A stretch of 64,000 bases of DNA, from the NCBI RefSeq assembly GCF_001423745.1, contig NZ_LMPC01000023.1:186295-250294 (forward strand). The letters are read 5' to 3'. The notes below the pieces were generated by a model. It saw nothing but the letters and a program-made list of their open reading frames with translations. It made no database searches and was not told the origin of the DNA. The position numbers and the translations under genes are program-made. Below, piece after piece: positions 45,018-52,636 of the stretch (positions within the stretch are counted from its first letter, which is position 1; every line of letters starts with the position of its first letter). This DNA comes from Arthrobacter sp. Leaf337 (GTDB lineage: Bacteria; Actinomycetota; Actinomycetes; Actinomycetales; Micrococcaceae).

Positions 45018-46307
45018 CTAGGCGGATTTATTCCGGCGCTTAGCCACAACGTCGTGCGCGATCATGGTGGGCTGCGCTTTTTTCGCTACGACGTCGGCAG
45101 TGATAACGACGCTGGCGATGTCGTCCCGGCTGGGGAGGTCGAACATCACGGGGAGGAGCACTTCTTCCATGATGGCGCGGAGCCCGCGGGCACCGGTGCC
45201 GCGTTCCAGCGCCTGGTCGGCGATCATGTCCAGGGCTTCGTCGTCGAACAGCAGTTCCACGCCGTCCAGCTGGAACATTTTCTGGTACTGCTTCACCAGG
45301 GCGTTCTTCGGTGTGGACAGAATCTGGATCAGGGCCGGACGGTCCAGGTTGGAAACGGTGGTGATGACGGGAAGCCGGCCGATGAATTCCGGGATCAGCC
45401 CGAATTTCAGGAGGTCTTCCGGCATGACCTCGCCGTAGGAGTCGGAATTGTTTTTGACTTCATTCAGCGGAGCACCGAACCCGATGCCCTTGCGTCCCGA
45501 ACGGGAGCCGATGATGTCCTCGAGCCCTGCGAAGGCTCCCGCAACGATGAACAGCACGTTGGTGGTGTCGATCTGGATGAACTCCTGGTGCGGGTGCTTA
45601 CGGCCGCCCTGCGGGGGAACGGACGCCACTGTGCCTTCCAGGATCTTCAGAAGGGCCTGCTGCACGCCTTCGCCGGAGACATCCCGGGTAATGGAAGGGT
45701 TTTCGCTTTTCCGGGAGATCTTGTCGATCTCGTCGATGTAGATGATGCCCTGTTCGGCCTTCTTGACGTCATAGTCAGCGGCCTGGATGAGTTTCAGGAG
45801 GATGTTCTCGACGTCCTCACCCACGTACCCGGCCTCGGTCAGTGCCGTGGCATCGGCGACGGCGAAAGGGACGTTGAGGCGTCGGGCCAGGGTCTGGGCC
45901 AGATAGGTCTTGCCGCAACCGGTGGGGCCGATCAGGAGGATATTCGACTTGGCGATCTCGACGTCGTCGTGATGGACGCCTTCGGCGAGGCTGCCGCTCT
46001 TGGGGGCGTGGCCGGCCTGGATCCGCTTGTAGTGGTTGTAGACCGCGACGGCGAGCGAGCGCTTGGCAGGCTCCTGGCCGATCACGTATTCCTGGAGGAA
46101 GTCAAAGATCTCTCGGGGCTTGGGCAGTTCGAAGCTGCCGAGGTCCGCTACTTCGGCGAGTTCCTCTTCAATGATCTCGTTGCAGAGTTCAATGCACTCG
46201 TCGCAGATGTAGACGCCGGGCCCGGCAATGAGCTTGCGCACCTGCTTTTGGCTCTTTCCGCAGAAAGAGCACTTCAGCAGATCCGTGCTCTCGCCAATCC
46301 GAGCCAT
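45018..46307 (-). CDS. clpX: ATP-dependent protease ATPase subunit ClpX
   Basis: The 429-residue unfoldase feeds substrates to ClpP. The N-terminal zinc domain has CSFCGKSQ and CDECIELC. The AAA+ core has Walker A GPTGCGKT, the pore loop GYVGEDVE, Walker B IIYIDEIDKI and the ClpP-contacting IGF-type loop region. ATG at 46307 has AAGGGG seven bases upstream. It is separated from clpP2 by 198 bases including a terminator, so it probably has its own promoter. Confidence 0.97.
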   Translation of the reverse strand: MARIGESTDLLKCSFCGKSQKQVRKLIAGPGVYICDECIELCNEIIEEELAEVADLGSFELPKPREIFDFLQEYVIGQEPAKRSLAVAVYNHYKRIQAGHAPKSGSLAEGVHHDDVEIAKSNILLIGPTGCGKTYLAQTLARRLNVPFAVADATALTEAGYVGEDVENILLKLIQAADYDVKKAEQGIIYIDEIDKISRKSENPSITRDVSGEGVQQALLKILEGTVASVPPQGGRKHPHQEFIQIDTTNVLFIVAGAFAGLEDIIGSRSGRKGIGFGAPLNEVKNNSDSYGEVMPEDLLKFGLIPEFIGRLPVITTVSNLDRPALIQILSTPKNALVKQYQKMFQLDGVELLFDDEALDMIADQALERGTGARGLRAIMEEVLLPVMFDLPSRDDIASVVITADVVAKKAQPTMIAHDVVAKRRNKSA

Positions 46308-46451
46308 ATGTGAACCCCTTAGTATCCTGCTGCTACCGCAGCACTGCACCGGTTGCTGGAATCACGGTGGGTCCGGAAGGTCCGGCCGTGACATGTTCCA
46401 CTCTAAGTCACATTCGGCCTGAGGGGTGGAACCTTACGTATTGAAAACGAA

Positions 46452-46488
46452 AGCCGGTGCGGTCCATTTTCCATGAACCGCACCGGCT
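46452..46488 (-). terminator. Terminator after clpP1-clpP2
   Basis: A perfect 12-bp stem AGCCGGTGCGGT is followed on the minus strand by TTCGTTTTC. It ends the clpP operon before clpX. Confidence 0.75.
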
Positions 46489-46505
46489 CCGCGTGTCGTG
46501 CTTAA

Positions 46506-47165
46506 TTACCTGCTGATCGCCTGCGGCTTGATCTTGCGGGAATCAAGGACCTGGTCGATCAGGCCGTAGGACTGTGCCTCGGCGGCGGTGAGGATCTTGT
46601 CACGCTCGATGTCGTTGTTGACCTGCTCGGACGTCCGGCCCGAGTGCTTGGCCAGGGTGTCTTCGAGCCAGGACCGCATGCGCATGACTTCGGCTGCCTG
46701 GATCTCGAGGTCGGAGGCCTGTCCGCCCTGGCCGCCGGACAGTGCCGGCTGGTGGATGAGTACGCGTGCGTTGGGCAGTGCCAGGCGCTTGCCGGGCGTG
46801 CCGGCTGCGAGCAGGACAGCTGCCGCACTTGCCGCCTGGCCCAGGCACACGGTCTGGATCTCGGGACGGATGTACTGCATCGTGTCGTAGATGGCCGTCA
46901 TGGCGGTGAAGGAACCGCCCGGGGAGTTGATGTACAGCGTGATGTCGCGGTCCGGGTCGGTGGACTCGAGCACCAGCAGCTGCGCCATCACGTCGTCCGC
47001 GGAAGCATCGTCCACCTGGACGCCGAGGAAGATGATCCGGTCCTCGAAGAGCTTGGTGTACGGGTCCTGGCGCTTGAAGCCGTAGGGCGTGCGTTCCTCG
47101 AACTGCGGCAGCACATAGCGGCTGGTGGGCAGGTTCCCGGCAGACGATCCGAAATTGTAGTTCAT
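46506..47165 (-). CDS. clpP2: ATP-dependent Clp protease proteolytic subunit ClpP2
   Basis: The 219-residue serine protease subunit has the catalytic Ser in LGQAASAAAVLLAAG and the His in VLIHQPALSG; the Asp follows about 50 residues later. Actinobacterial ClpP1 and ClpP2 form a mixed tetradecamer. I chose ATG at 47165, which lies eight bases after AGGAG; ATG codons at 47171 and 47186 are alternatives. It follows clpP1 with a 36-base gap. Confidence 0.95.
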   Translation of the reverse strand: MNYNFGSSAGNLPTSRYVLPQFEERTPYGFKRQDPYTKLFEDRIIFLGVQVDDASADDVMAQLLVLESTDPDRDITLYINSPGGSFTAMTAIYDTMQYIRPEIQTVCLGQAASAAAVLLAAGTPGKRLALPNARVLIHQPALSGGQGGQASDLEIQAAEVMRMRSWLEDTLAKHSGRTSEQVNNDIERDKILTAAEAQSYGLIDQVLDSRKIKPQAISR

Positions 47166-47201
47166 GTTCATTTCTCCTGGAATCATTTCTGTCTTCGCCG
47201 G

Positions 47202-47840
47202 TTACTTTTCCGAGCCGCTGGCGTTTTGCGTTCCGCCGCCGCCGGCCACAGATCCCGCGTGCGCGGCAATCTTGTCGAAGAAGCCGTACTCGAGGGCTTC
47301 GGAAGCCGTAAACCACTTGTCGCGGTCATTGTCCTTCAGGATGGTCTCCACGGTCTGGCCCGTCTGGTCTGCGGTGAGTTCCGCCATGACCTTCTTCATG
47401 TGGAGGATGAGCTCAGCCTGGATCTTGATGTCCGAGGCCGTGCCGCCGATGCCGCCGGAGGGCTGGTGCATCAGGATGCGCGCATTCGGGGTGGCGTAGC
47501 GCTTGCCCTTGGTGCCCGAAGAGAGCAGGAACTGGCCCATCGACGCGGCCAGGCCGGTGGCGACGGTTACGACGTCGTTCGGGATGAACTGCATGGTGTC
47601 GTAGATGGCCATGCCGGCCGTCACGGAGCCGCCCGGCGAGTTGATGTAAAGGTAGATGTCCTTATCCGGGTTTTCCGCGGACAGCAGCAGCAACTGCGAG
47701 CAGATCGCGTTGGCGTTCTCATCGCGGACCTCGGAGCCGAGCCAGATGATTCGCTCTTTCAGCAGGCGGTTGTAAATGTAGTTGTCCTGGGCTGCCGGAT
47801 CGACAGTAGCCATCCGGGGTGCCCCTGCTTGCTGTGACAT
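47202..47840 (-). CDS. clpP1: ATP-dependent Clp protease proteolytic subunit ClpP1
   Basis: The 212-residue protein has the catalytic Ser in TGLAASMGQFLLSSG and the His in ILMHQPSGG, with the usual INSPGGSVTAGMAIYDTMQ strand. The C-terminal tail is Gly-rich (VAGGGGTQN). It opens the clpP1-clpP2 operon. A site matching the ClgR consensus lies about 110-125 bases upstream, so induction under proteotoxic stress is likely. Confidence 0.95.
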   Translation of the reverse strand: MSQQAGAPRMATVDPAAQDNYIYNRLLKERIIWLGSEVRDENANAICSQLLLLSAENPDKDIYLYINSPGGSVTAGMAIYDTMQFIPNDVVTVATGLAASMGQFLLSSGTKGKRYATPNARILMHQPSGGIGGTASDIKIQAELILHMKKVMAELTADQTGQTVETILKDNDRDKWFTASEALEYGFFDKIAAHAGSVAGGGGTQNASGSEK

Positions 47841-47948
47841 ATGTACTTACCTCTCGCTGGCGACGGTGACGTCACGGGACGACGCCACTGAAAATCACTA
47901 CTTGGACACTAACCGGTTTCGCGGCCGTTTTGTTCACGCGGATCGCGC

Positions 47949-47966
47949 TGTTCGCTGACGGCGCAC
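47949..47966. promoter_or_regulatory. Candidate ClgR operator upstream of clpP1
   Basis: TGTTCGCTGACGGCGCAC fits the known actinobacterial ClgR motif (CGC-Y-N-A-N-R-GCG core) with one deviation in the flank. ClgR controls clpP1P2 in other actinobacteria. Confidence 0.6.
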
Positions 47967-48035
47967 GATTGCCGCAACGGCCCATCGCACAGCACGACAC
48001 CGCCGCTGTTCGGGGGTCCGCTCCGGGTTAAACAG

Positions 48036-48066
48036 GAAGCCCCCGGATCAGGGATCCGGGGGCTTC
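48036..48066 (-). terminator. Terminator after trigger factor
   Basis: A perfect 14-bp stem GAAGCCCCCGGATC with a three-base loop is followed on the minus strand by CTGTTT. It separates tig from clpP1. Confidence 0.75.
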
Positions 48067-48080
48067 CGTGCAACGTGATG

Positions 48081-49493
48081 TTAGAACTTCACTGCTGCCG
48101 GATCGTCGATTGACGCTTCTTCCTTGGCGGCAGCTTCGCCTTCAGCAGCTTCGCTGTCGACGGCGGGAGCTTCTTCAGCTTCGGCGGCAGGAGCTTCTTC
48201 GCCACCGGGGCGGACGAAGTCGCTCAGGTCAACCTTGTTGCCTTCGGAGTCGGTGACCTCGGCCTGGCCCAGCACGACTGCCAGGGCCTTGCGGCGGCGG
48301 ACCTCGGAAACCATCATGGGAACCTGGCCGGACTGATCGATGATCTGGGCGAACTGGTTCGGGTCCATGCCGTACTGGCTGGCGGTGGTCACGATGTAGT
48401 CGATCAGCTCGTTCTGGCTGACTCCGACCTCTTCCTTGTCAGCAATGGCGTCCAGGATGATCTCGTTTTGGAAGGCACGCTCGGTGTTGGCCTTGACCTC
48501 GGCGCGGTGTTCCTCGGTGTCGTGGTCACCTTCGCCGTGGGAGTTCTCGGCCTTGAAGTGCTGCTCCAGCTGCTCTTCAACCACCGAGGCGGGAACGGGG
48601 ACCTCAACGAGCTCAACGAGCTTGTCCAGGACCTTGTCGCGTGCCTCGACACCCTGCTCAACAACCTTGGATTCAGCAGCCTGCTTGCCGAGATCCGCAC
48701 GCAGTTCTGCAAGCGTGTCGAACTCGGAGGCCAGCTGGGCGAAGTCGTCGTCAGCCTCGGGAAGCTCGCGCTCCTTGACGGACTTGACCACTACCTTGAC
48801 CTGGGCGGCTTCGCCGGCGTGGTCGCCGCCTACGAGGGTGGTTTCGAAGATGGCGTCCTCGTCGGCGCTGAGGCCGGTGACGGCCTCGTCCAGGCCTTCG
48901 AGCATGGTGCCGGCGCCAACCTGGTAGGACAGGCCTGAGGCGGAGTCAACTTCGGCTCCGTCGATCGAGGCGGTGATGTCGATCGTCAGGAAGTCGCCGT
49001 CGGCGGCCGGGCGGTCAACGGACTTCAGCGTGCCGAAGCGGCCGCGGAGTTCGTCAAGCGCCTTGTCAACGTCTGCTTCGGTGGACTCGGCGGCAGCTAC
49101 CTCAACCTTGATGCCGGAGTAGTCCGGCAGCTCGATCTCGGGACGGATGTCAACCTCGGCGTGGAACTTGAGTTCGCCGTCGGTCGCGGTGGGGTCCGGA
49201 ACCTCGGTGATTTCAACCTCGGGACGGCTCAGCGGACGGATGCCGGTTTCCTGGACTGCGTCCTGGTACCAGCCGTTGAGGCCTTCGTTGATGGCCGTTT
49301 CCAGCACGTAGCCGCGGCCAACGCGCTGATCGATCAGCTTCGCGGGGACCTTGCCCTTGCGGAACCCAGGGACCTGGATCTGCGAAGCAACAGTCTTGTA
49401 TGCCTCTTCGATGCTGGGCTTCAATTCCTCAAAAGGGACCTCAACATTGAGCTTGACCCGCGTGGGGGTGAGGTTCTCGACAGCGCTCTTCAC
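48081..49493 (-). CDS. tig: Trigger factor
   Basis: The 470-residue chaperone binds L23 at the tunnel exit and folds nascent chains. The ribosome-binding signature region FRKGKVPAKLIDQRVG is present, followed by the PPIase domain and a long helical C-terminal domain. The tail of about 40 residues is acidic and Ala/Glu-rich (EEAPAAEAEEAPAV), common in actinobacteria. The start is GTG at 49493 with AGGAG upstream. Confidence 0.95.
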   Translation of the reverse strand: MKSAVENLTPTRVKLNVEVPFEELKPSIEEAYKTVASQIQVPGFRKGKVPAKLIDQRVGRGYVLETAINEGLNGWYQDAVQETGIRPLSRPEVEITEVPDPTATDGELKFHAEVDIRPEIELPDYSGIKVEVAAAESTEADVDKALDELRGRFGTLKSVDRPAADGDFLTIDITASIDGAEVDSASGLSYQVGAGTMLEGLDEAVTGLSADEDAIFETTLVGGDHAGEAAQVKVVVKSVKERELPEADDDFAQLASEFDTLAELRADLGKQAAESKVVEQGVEARDKVLDKLVELVEVPVPASVVEEQLEQHFKAENSHGEGDHDTEEHRAEVKANTERAFQNEIILDAIADKEEVGVSQNELIDYIVTTASQYGMDPNQFAQIIDQSGQVPMMVSEVRRRKALAVVLGQAEVTDSEGNKVDLSDFVRPGGEEAPAAEAEEAPAVDSEAAEGEAAAKEEASIDDPAAVKF

Positions 49494-49559
49494 AGTCTAA
49501 GTACTCCTGGTTTTGTGGGATGGGGTTCTGCAAACGCAATGATCTGACAAGCTGCAGAG

Positions 49560-49634
49560 TCGGGGTGACAGGATTTGAACCTGCGACTTCCTGCTCCCAA
49601 AGCAGGCGCTCTAGCCAAGCTGAGCTACACCCCG
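49560..49634 (-). tRNA. tRNA-Pro (anticodon TGG)
   Basis: The 75-base minus-strand cloverleaf has acceptor CGGGGTG/CACCCCG, anticodon loop TTTGGGA giving TGG and T loop TTCAAAT. The discriminator is A and CCA is not encoded. TAGACT upstream may be its -10. Confidence 0.95.
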
Positions 49635-49767
49635 TAAGTGCACAGAACAGTCTACGGTCATATCGGCCGGATATGCACATTTGACACCGGGGCCCTGAAT
49701 TAGGTTTAGTTATATCCGGCTCGAGCAGCCGACCGGAAGTGCAGCGCCGCGGCGCAGTAAGCAGCAG

Positions 49768-49788
49768 TACAGTAGTGGCAGTACTGTA
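49768..49788 (+). promoter_or_regulatory. Inverted repeat before tRNA-Gly
   Basis: TACAGTA and TACTGTA are separated by seven bases. The second arm could also serve as the -10 (TACTGT) of the tRNA-Gly gene, which starts 28 bases farther on. Confidence 0.35.
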
Positions 49789-49815
49789 GTTGCAGGACAA
49801 CAACAGTGCATTCCC

Positions 49816-49889
49816 GGGGACGTAGCTTAATGGTAAAGCCTCAGTCTTCCAAACTGATTACGCGGGTTCGATTCCCGTCGTCCCCTCCA
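49816..49889 (+). tRNA. tRNA-Gly (anticodon TCC)
   Basis: The 74-base cloverleaf has acceptor GGGGACG/CGTCCCC, anticodon loop CTTCCAA giving TCC and T loop TTCGATT. Unlike the other tRNAs here the CCA end is encoded. Confidence 0.95.
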
Positions 49890-49919
49890 GGACAACAAGT
49901 CTTCTCCAAGACAACAAAC

Positions 49920-49944
49920 AGCCCCTCTCCGGAGGGGCTTTTTT
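49920..49944 (+). terminator. Terminator after tRNA-Gly
   Basis: The stem GCCCCTC/GAGGGGC with a four-base loop is followed by six Ts. Confidence 0.88.
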
Positions 49945-49950
49945 GTACCC

Positions 49951-50865
49951 TCAGGACCCCTGCTGGCACACGGGGCACCAATAGAGTTTGCGGGCAGCCA
50001 GATCCGTCAGTGCCACCGGGGTCCGGCAGTTGCGGCAGTCGAGGCCCTGCCGCCGGTAGACGAAGTGCGAGTCCTCCGGCGCCGGCAGTCCGGCGGCCGG
50101 CTCTGTCCAGTAGCTGGGAGGGGTGGTGATGATCCTGCCGTCGCGGACGCCGTCGGACATAACGGCAACAGTGTCCTCCCACAGCGCGCCGGCCGCTTTG
50201 GCGTCCAGTGAACGGCCCGGAAGCCAGGGATCCAGTCCCTGGCGGAAGAGCAGTTCTGCGCGGTAGACGTTCCCGACGCCGGCAATCACCTTCTGGTCCA
50301 TCAACAGCGCCGCCAGGGGCGTCTTCCGTGCCGTCACTCCGGCGACGAAGGCTTCCCGGTCCCCGGGAAGATTGCGGAGCGGGTCTGGCCCAAGCCGCGC
50401 CAGGACGGCGTCGGCTTCGGCCTCAGTGATGGCGTGGCATGTGGTGGCGCCCCTGAGGTCAGCCCAGCCGTGGGCGCCGGCCAGCCTGACCCGGACCGCG
50501 CCGACAGGCGCCGGCGGGCCGGCGTATTCCGAACCGTTTTCCACCGAACCGGCGGCGTCGTCGTCGAAGACCTCCCGCTCCCCCACCTTCCTGGGTGCGC
50601 CAATGCTGGACGCACCACGGAACGAGGCATCACCGCCGAAGTCCCACGCACCGTACAGGCCAAGGTGCACGTGGAGGACGAGCCCGCGGTCGAAGTGCAG
50701 GAACAAATGCTTTCCGTGGGCCGCCGCGTCCACGAGCGTGCTGGCGTCCAGCAGCGCCGCGCCGTCGGCGAACCGCCCCTGGGGACTGGATACAGCGAGT
50801 CGCTGCCCGGAGAACACGTCCGCAAACTGGCGTGCCAGCCGGTGGACCGAATGCCCCTCCGGCAC
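49951..50865 (-). CDS. Fpg/Nei family DNA glycosylase (Nei2-like)
   Basis: The 304-residue base-excision enzyme starts PEGHSVHRLA, giving the catalytic Pro and Glu after Met removal. It has the H2TH region around LLMDQKVIAGVGNVYRAEL and a C-terminal C4 zinc finger (CRNCRTPV and CPVC). PEGH rather than PEGD/PEGPE places it with actinobacterial Nei-type enzymes acting on oxidised pyrimidines. The start is GTG at 50865, overlapping the rpiB stop by one base. Confidence 0.92.
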   Translation of the reverse strand: MPEGHSVHRLARQFADVFSGQRLAVSSPQGRFADGAALLDASTLVDAAAHGKHLFLHFDRGLVLHVHLGLYGAWDFGGDASFRGASSIGAPRKVGEREVFDDDAAGSVENGSEYAGPPAPVGAVRVRLAGAHGWADLRGATTCHAITEAEADAVLARLGPDPLRNLPGDREAFVAGVTARKTPLAALLMDQKVIAGVGNVYRAELLFRQGLDPWLPGRSLDAKAAGALWEDTVAVMSDGVRDGRIITTPPSYWTEPAAGLPAPEDSHFVYRRQGLDCRNCRTPVALTDLAARKLYWCPVCQQGS

Positions 50866-51359
50866 TAGGCGATAACCTCGCCGGTGTTCTCGTAGGCCGC
50901 GATCTTGCCGATGCGGCGGACGTGGCGTTCATCGTTGCTGAACGGTTCCTGCAGGAAGGCCTCGATGATTTCCGTTGCTTCGTCCACGCTGTGCTGGCGG
51001 CCGCCGACTGCGACGACGTTGGCGTCGTTGTGCTCGCGGGCCAGCGTAGCGGTGGAAAGGTTCCAGGCCAGCGCGGCCCGCACGCCCTTGACCTTGTTGG
51101 CGGCGATCTGCTCGCCGTTTCCGGAGCCGCCGAGCACGATGCCCAGGGCGTTCACTCCGGCAGCCTGGTCCGCAACGACGGCGAGCGCAGCGTTGATGCA
51201 GAAGGACGGGTAGTCATCCAGGGCGTCGTAGACCTTGGGCCCGTGGTCCACCACGTCGTAGCCCTTGGCCGTGAGGTGGGATACGAGGTGGGCGCTGAGT
51301 TCCATGCCGGCGTGGTCGGTGGCGATGTGGACGCGCGGAAAATCGGAAGATGTGGTCAC
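50865..51359 (-). CDS. rpiB: Ribose-5-phosphate isomerase B
   Basis: The 164-residue enzyme interconverts ribose-5- and ribulose-5-phosphate. HIATDHAGMELSAHL, the actinobacterial GGSGNGEQIAANKV loop and LAREHNDANV are present. The start is GTG at 51359. It is translationally coupled to the glycosylase gene. Confidence 0.93.
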   Translation of the reverse strand: MTTSSDFPRVHIATDHAGMELSAHLVSHLTAKGYDVVDHGPKVYDALDDYPSFCINAALAVVADQAAGVNALGIVLGGSGNGEQIAANKVKGVRAALAWNLSTATLAREHNDANVVAVGGRQHSVDEATEIIEAFLQEPFSNDERHVRRIGKIAAYENTGEVIA

Positions 51360-51498
51360 GGCAAGGTCCGTTCAGTCATAAGCACCGGTAGGCTTCCGGG
51401 CTGCTTCGGGGGTCGCATCCAAGCGTACTAGGGTGCGGGCGCCGGCTGCCTGCCATGAACACTCTGTGGACGCCTGCGGCGAAACCCGGCCAGCGAAC

Positions 51499-52500
51499 TC
51501 AGGGCTGGGGCGGGCGCTTCTCGCCGCGGGCCCGGGCGGCGACGCGGGACAGGACGGCGGCCACTCTTTCGGCGGAGTCGGGGCTCCCGCCACTGACGGC
51601 CGCTTTCCTTCCGTCCGCGCGGTTGACGACGACGGCGGGGCCGCTGCTGACTAGCATGGCGGTGGTCCCGCCGTGGTGGCGGTAGCCCCAGCCGCCGTAG
51701 TCTGCGGCGCGGACATCGGCCGGCGTTGCCGAGGAAATCGCCGACGCCGGAATTTCCATCACGCGCACGAATCCGGCAGCGAAAACCCGCAACCCGTTCC
51801 GGTCAACGATGACCCGGGCGAAGAGGAAGGCGGCGGCCAGCACCGCCAAGACCACCAGGAGGAGGCCCAGCCACGGGACGGCGATGGAGACAAGGGCGGC
51901 CGGGAACAGCGAGGCGACGCCCAGCATCACAAACACGGAGCTGCGCGCATGGACCCACAGCCGCACTGAATCCGCCGCCAGCTCGGGGTCCGATTCGCGC
52001 TCCAGCGCCTCCCGCAAGGCGCGCTCATCGTCCACTGACCACCGCTCGTCGGCCTTGAAAACGAAGCCCATGATGACGCCCAGGGGCAGTGCCGCCCCGC
52101 TCCCGAGTGCCAGGACGGACATATCCACACGTGCTTCGCGGACATCGGCGATTCCCGCCTGACCCACGAGCACTGCCGCCAGCACCGTGGTGACAAAGAG
52201 ACTGAGGCTGAGCCCGGCGCCCATCATCAAACGCCGCATGACGGCGGGCCGGCTCAACGGCACAGCCTGCCCCAGGACGAGCCAGCCCACCACCGCGATC
52301 ATCAGGCCGCCCCAGGCCACAAAGGCGGAGAACGGCGCAAAACCGGTCGGTCCGGCCTCGGACCACAGCACCGCCATGGGGTCCGGCACATCCGTCCGGA
52401 GCAGGAAGGCACAGACGACGAATGCGACAGCCAGCAATGCAGGGAAACCCACCGCGAACCGCAGTGCCCTGACGTCCACCGAGTCCCTGAACTTTCCCAT
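51499..52500 (-). CDS. Unknown membrane protein (DUF1648-like)
   Basis: The 333-residue protein has about six membrane helices in two groups of three, separated by a charged cytoplasmic section (KADERWSVDDERALREALE). A soluble C-terminal part contains YGGWGYRHHGG and a Ala-rich helix. The overall layout recalls DUF1648 membrane proteins, but I cannot assign a function. TAGCGT lies six bases before the ATG at 52500, so the message is probably leaderless. Confidence 0.72.
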   Translation of the reverse strand: MGKFRDSVDVRALRFAVGFPALLAVAFVVCAFLLRTDVPDPMAVLWSEAGPTGFAPFSAFVAWGGLMIAVVGWLVLGQAVPLSRPAVMRRLMMGAGLSLSLFVTTVLAAVLVGQAGIADVREARVDMSVLALGSGAALPLGVIMGFVFKADERWSVDDERALREALERESDPELAADSVRLWVHARSSVFVMLGVASLFPAALVSIAVPWLGLLLVVLAVLAAAFLFARVIVDRNGLRVFAAGFVRVMEIPASAISSATPADVRAADYGGWGYRHHGGTTAMLVSSGPAVVVNRADGRKAAVSGGSPDSAERVAAVLSRVAARARGEKRPPQP

Positions 52501-52506
52501 ACCCCA

Positions 52507-52512
52507 ACGCTA
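52507..52512 (-). promoter_or_regulatory. -10 hexamer of the DUF1648-like gene
   Basis: TAGCGT followed by TGGGGT and ATG fits leaderless transcription. Confidence 0.45.
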
Positions 52513-52556
52513 CTCCGTGCGGATGCCGCGTGATCCACCTAACTTGCCATCGCCGG

Positions 52557-52579
52557 GTGAAGTGAAAGAATAACTTCAC
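52557..52579 (+). promoter_or_regulatory. Candidate operator upstream of pepN
   Basis: A perfect 7-bp inverted repeat, GTGAAGT and ACTTCAC, with nine bases between lies about 60 bases before the pepN start and overlaps the likely -10 (TAACTT). A repressor site is an inference. Confidence 0.4.
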
Positions 52580-52636
52580 AGTGCCGGCAATGACCGTTGC
52601 CGGCCGGCAACCGCAACCCTTTCTGGAGGCCCCACC

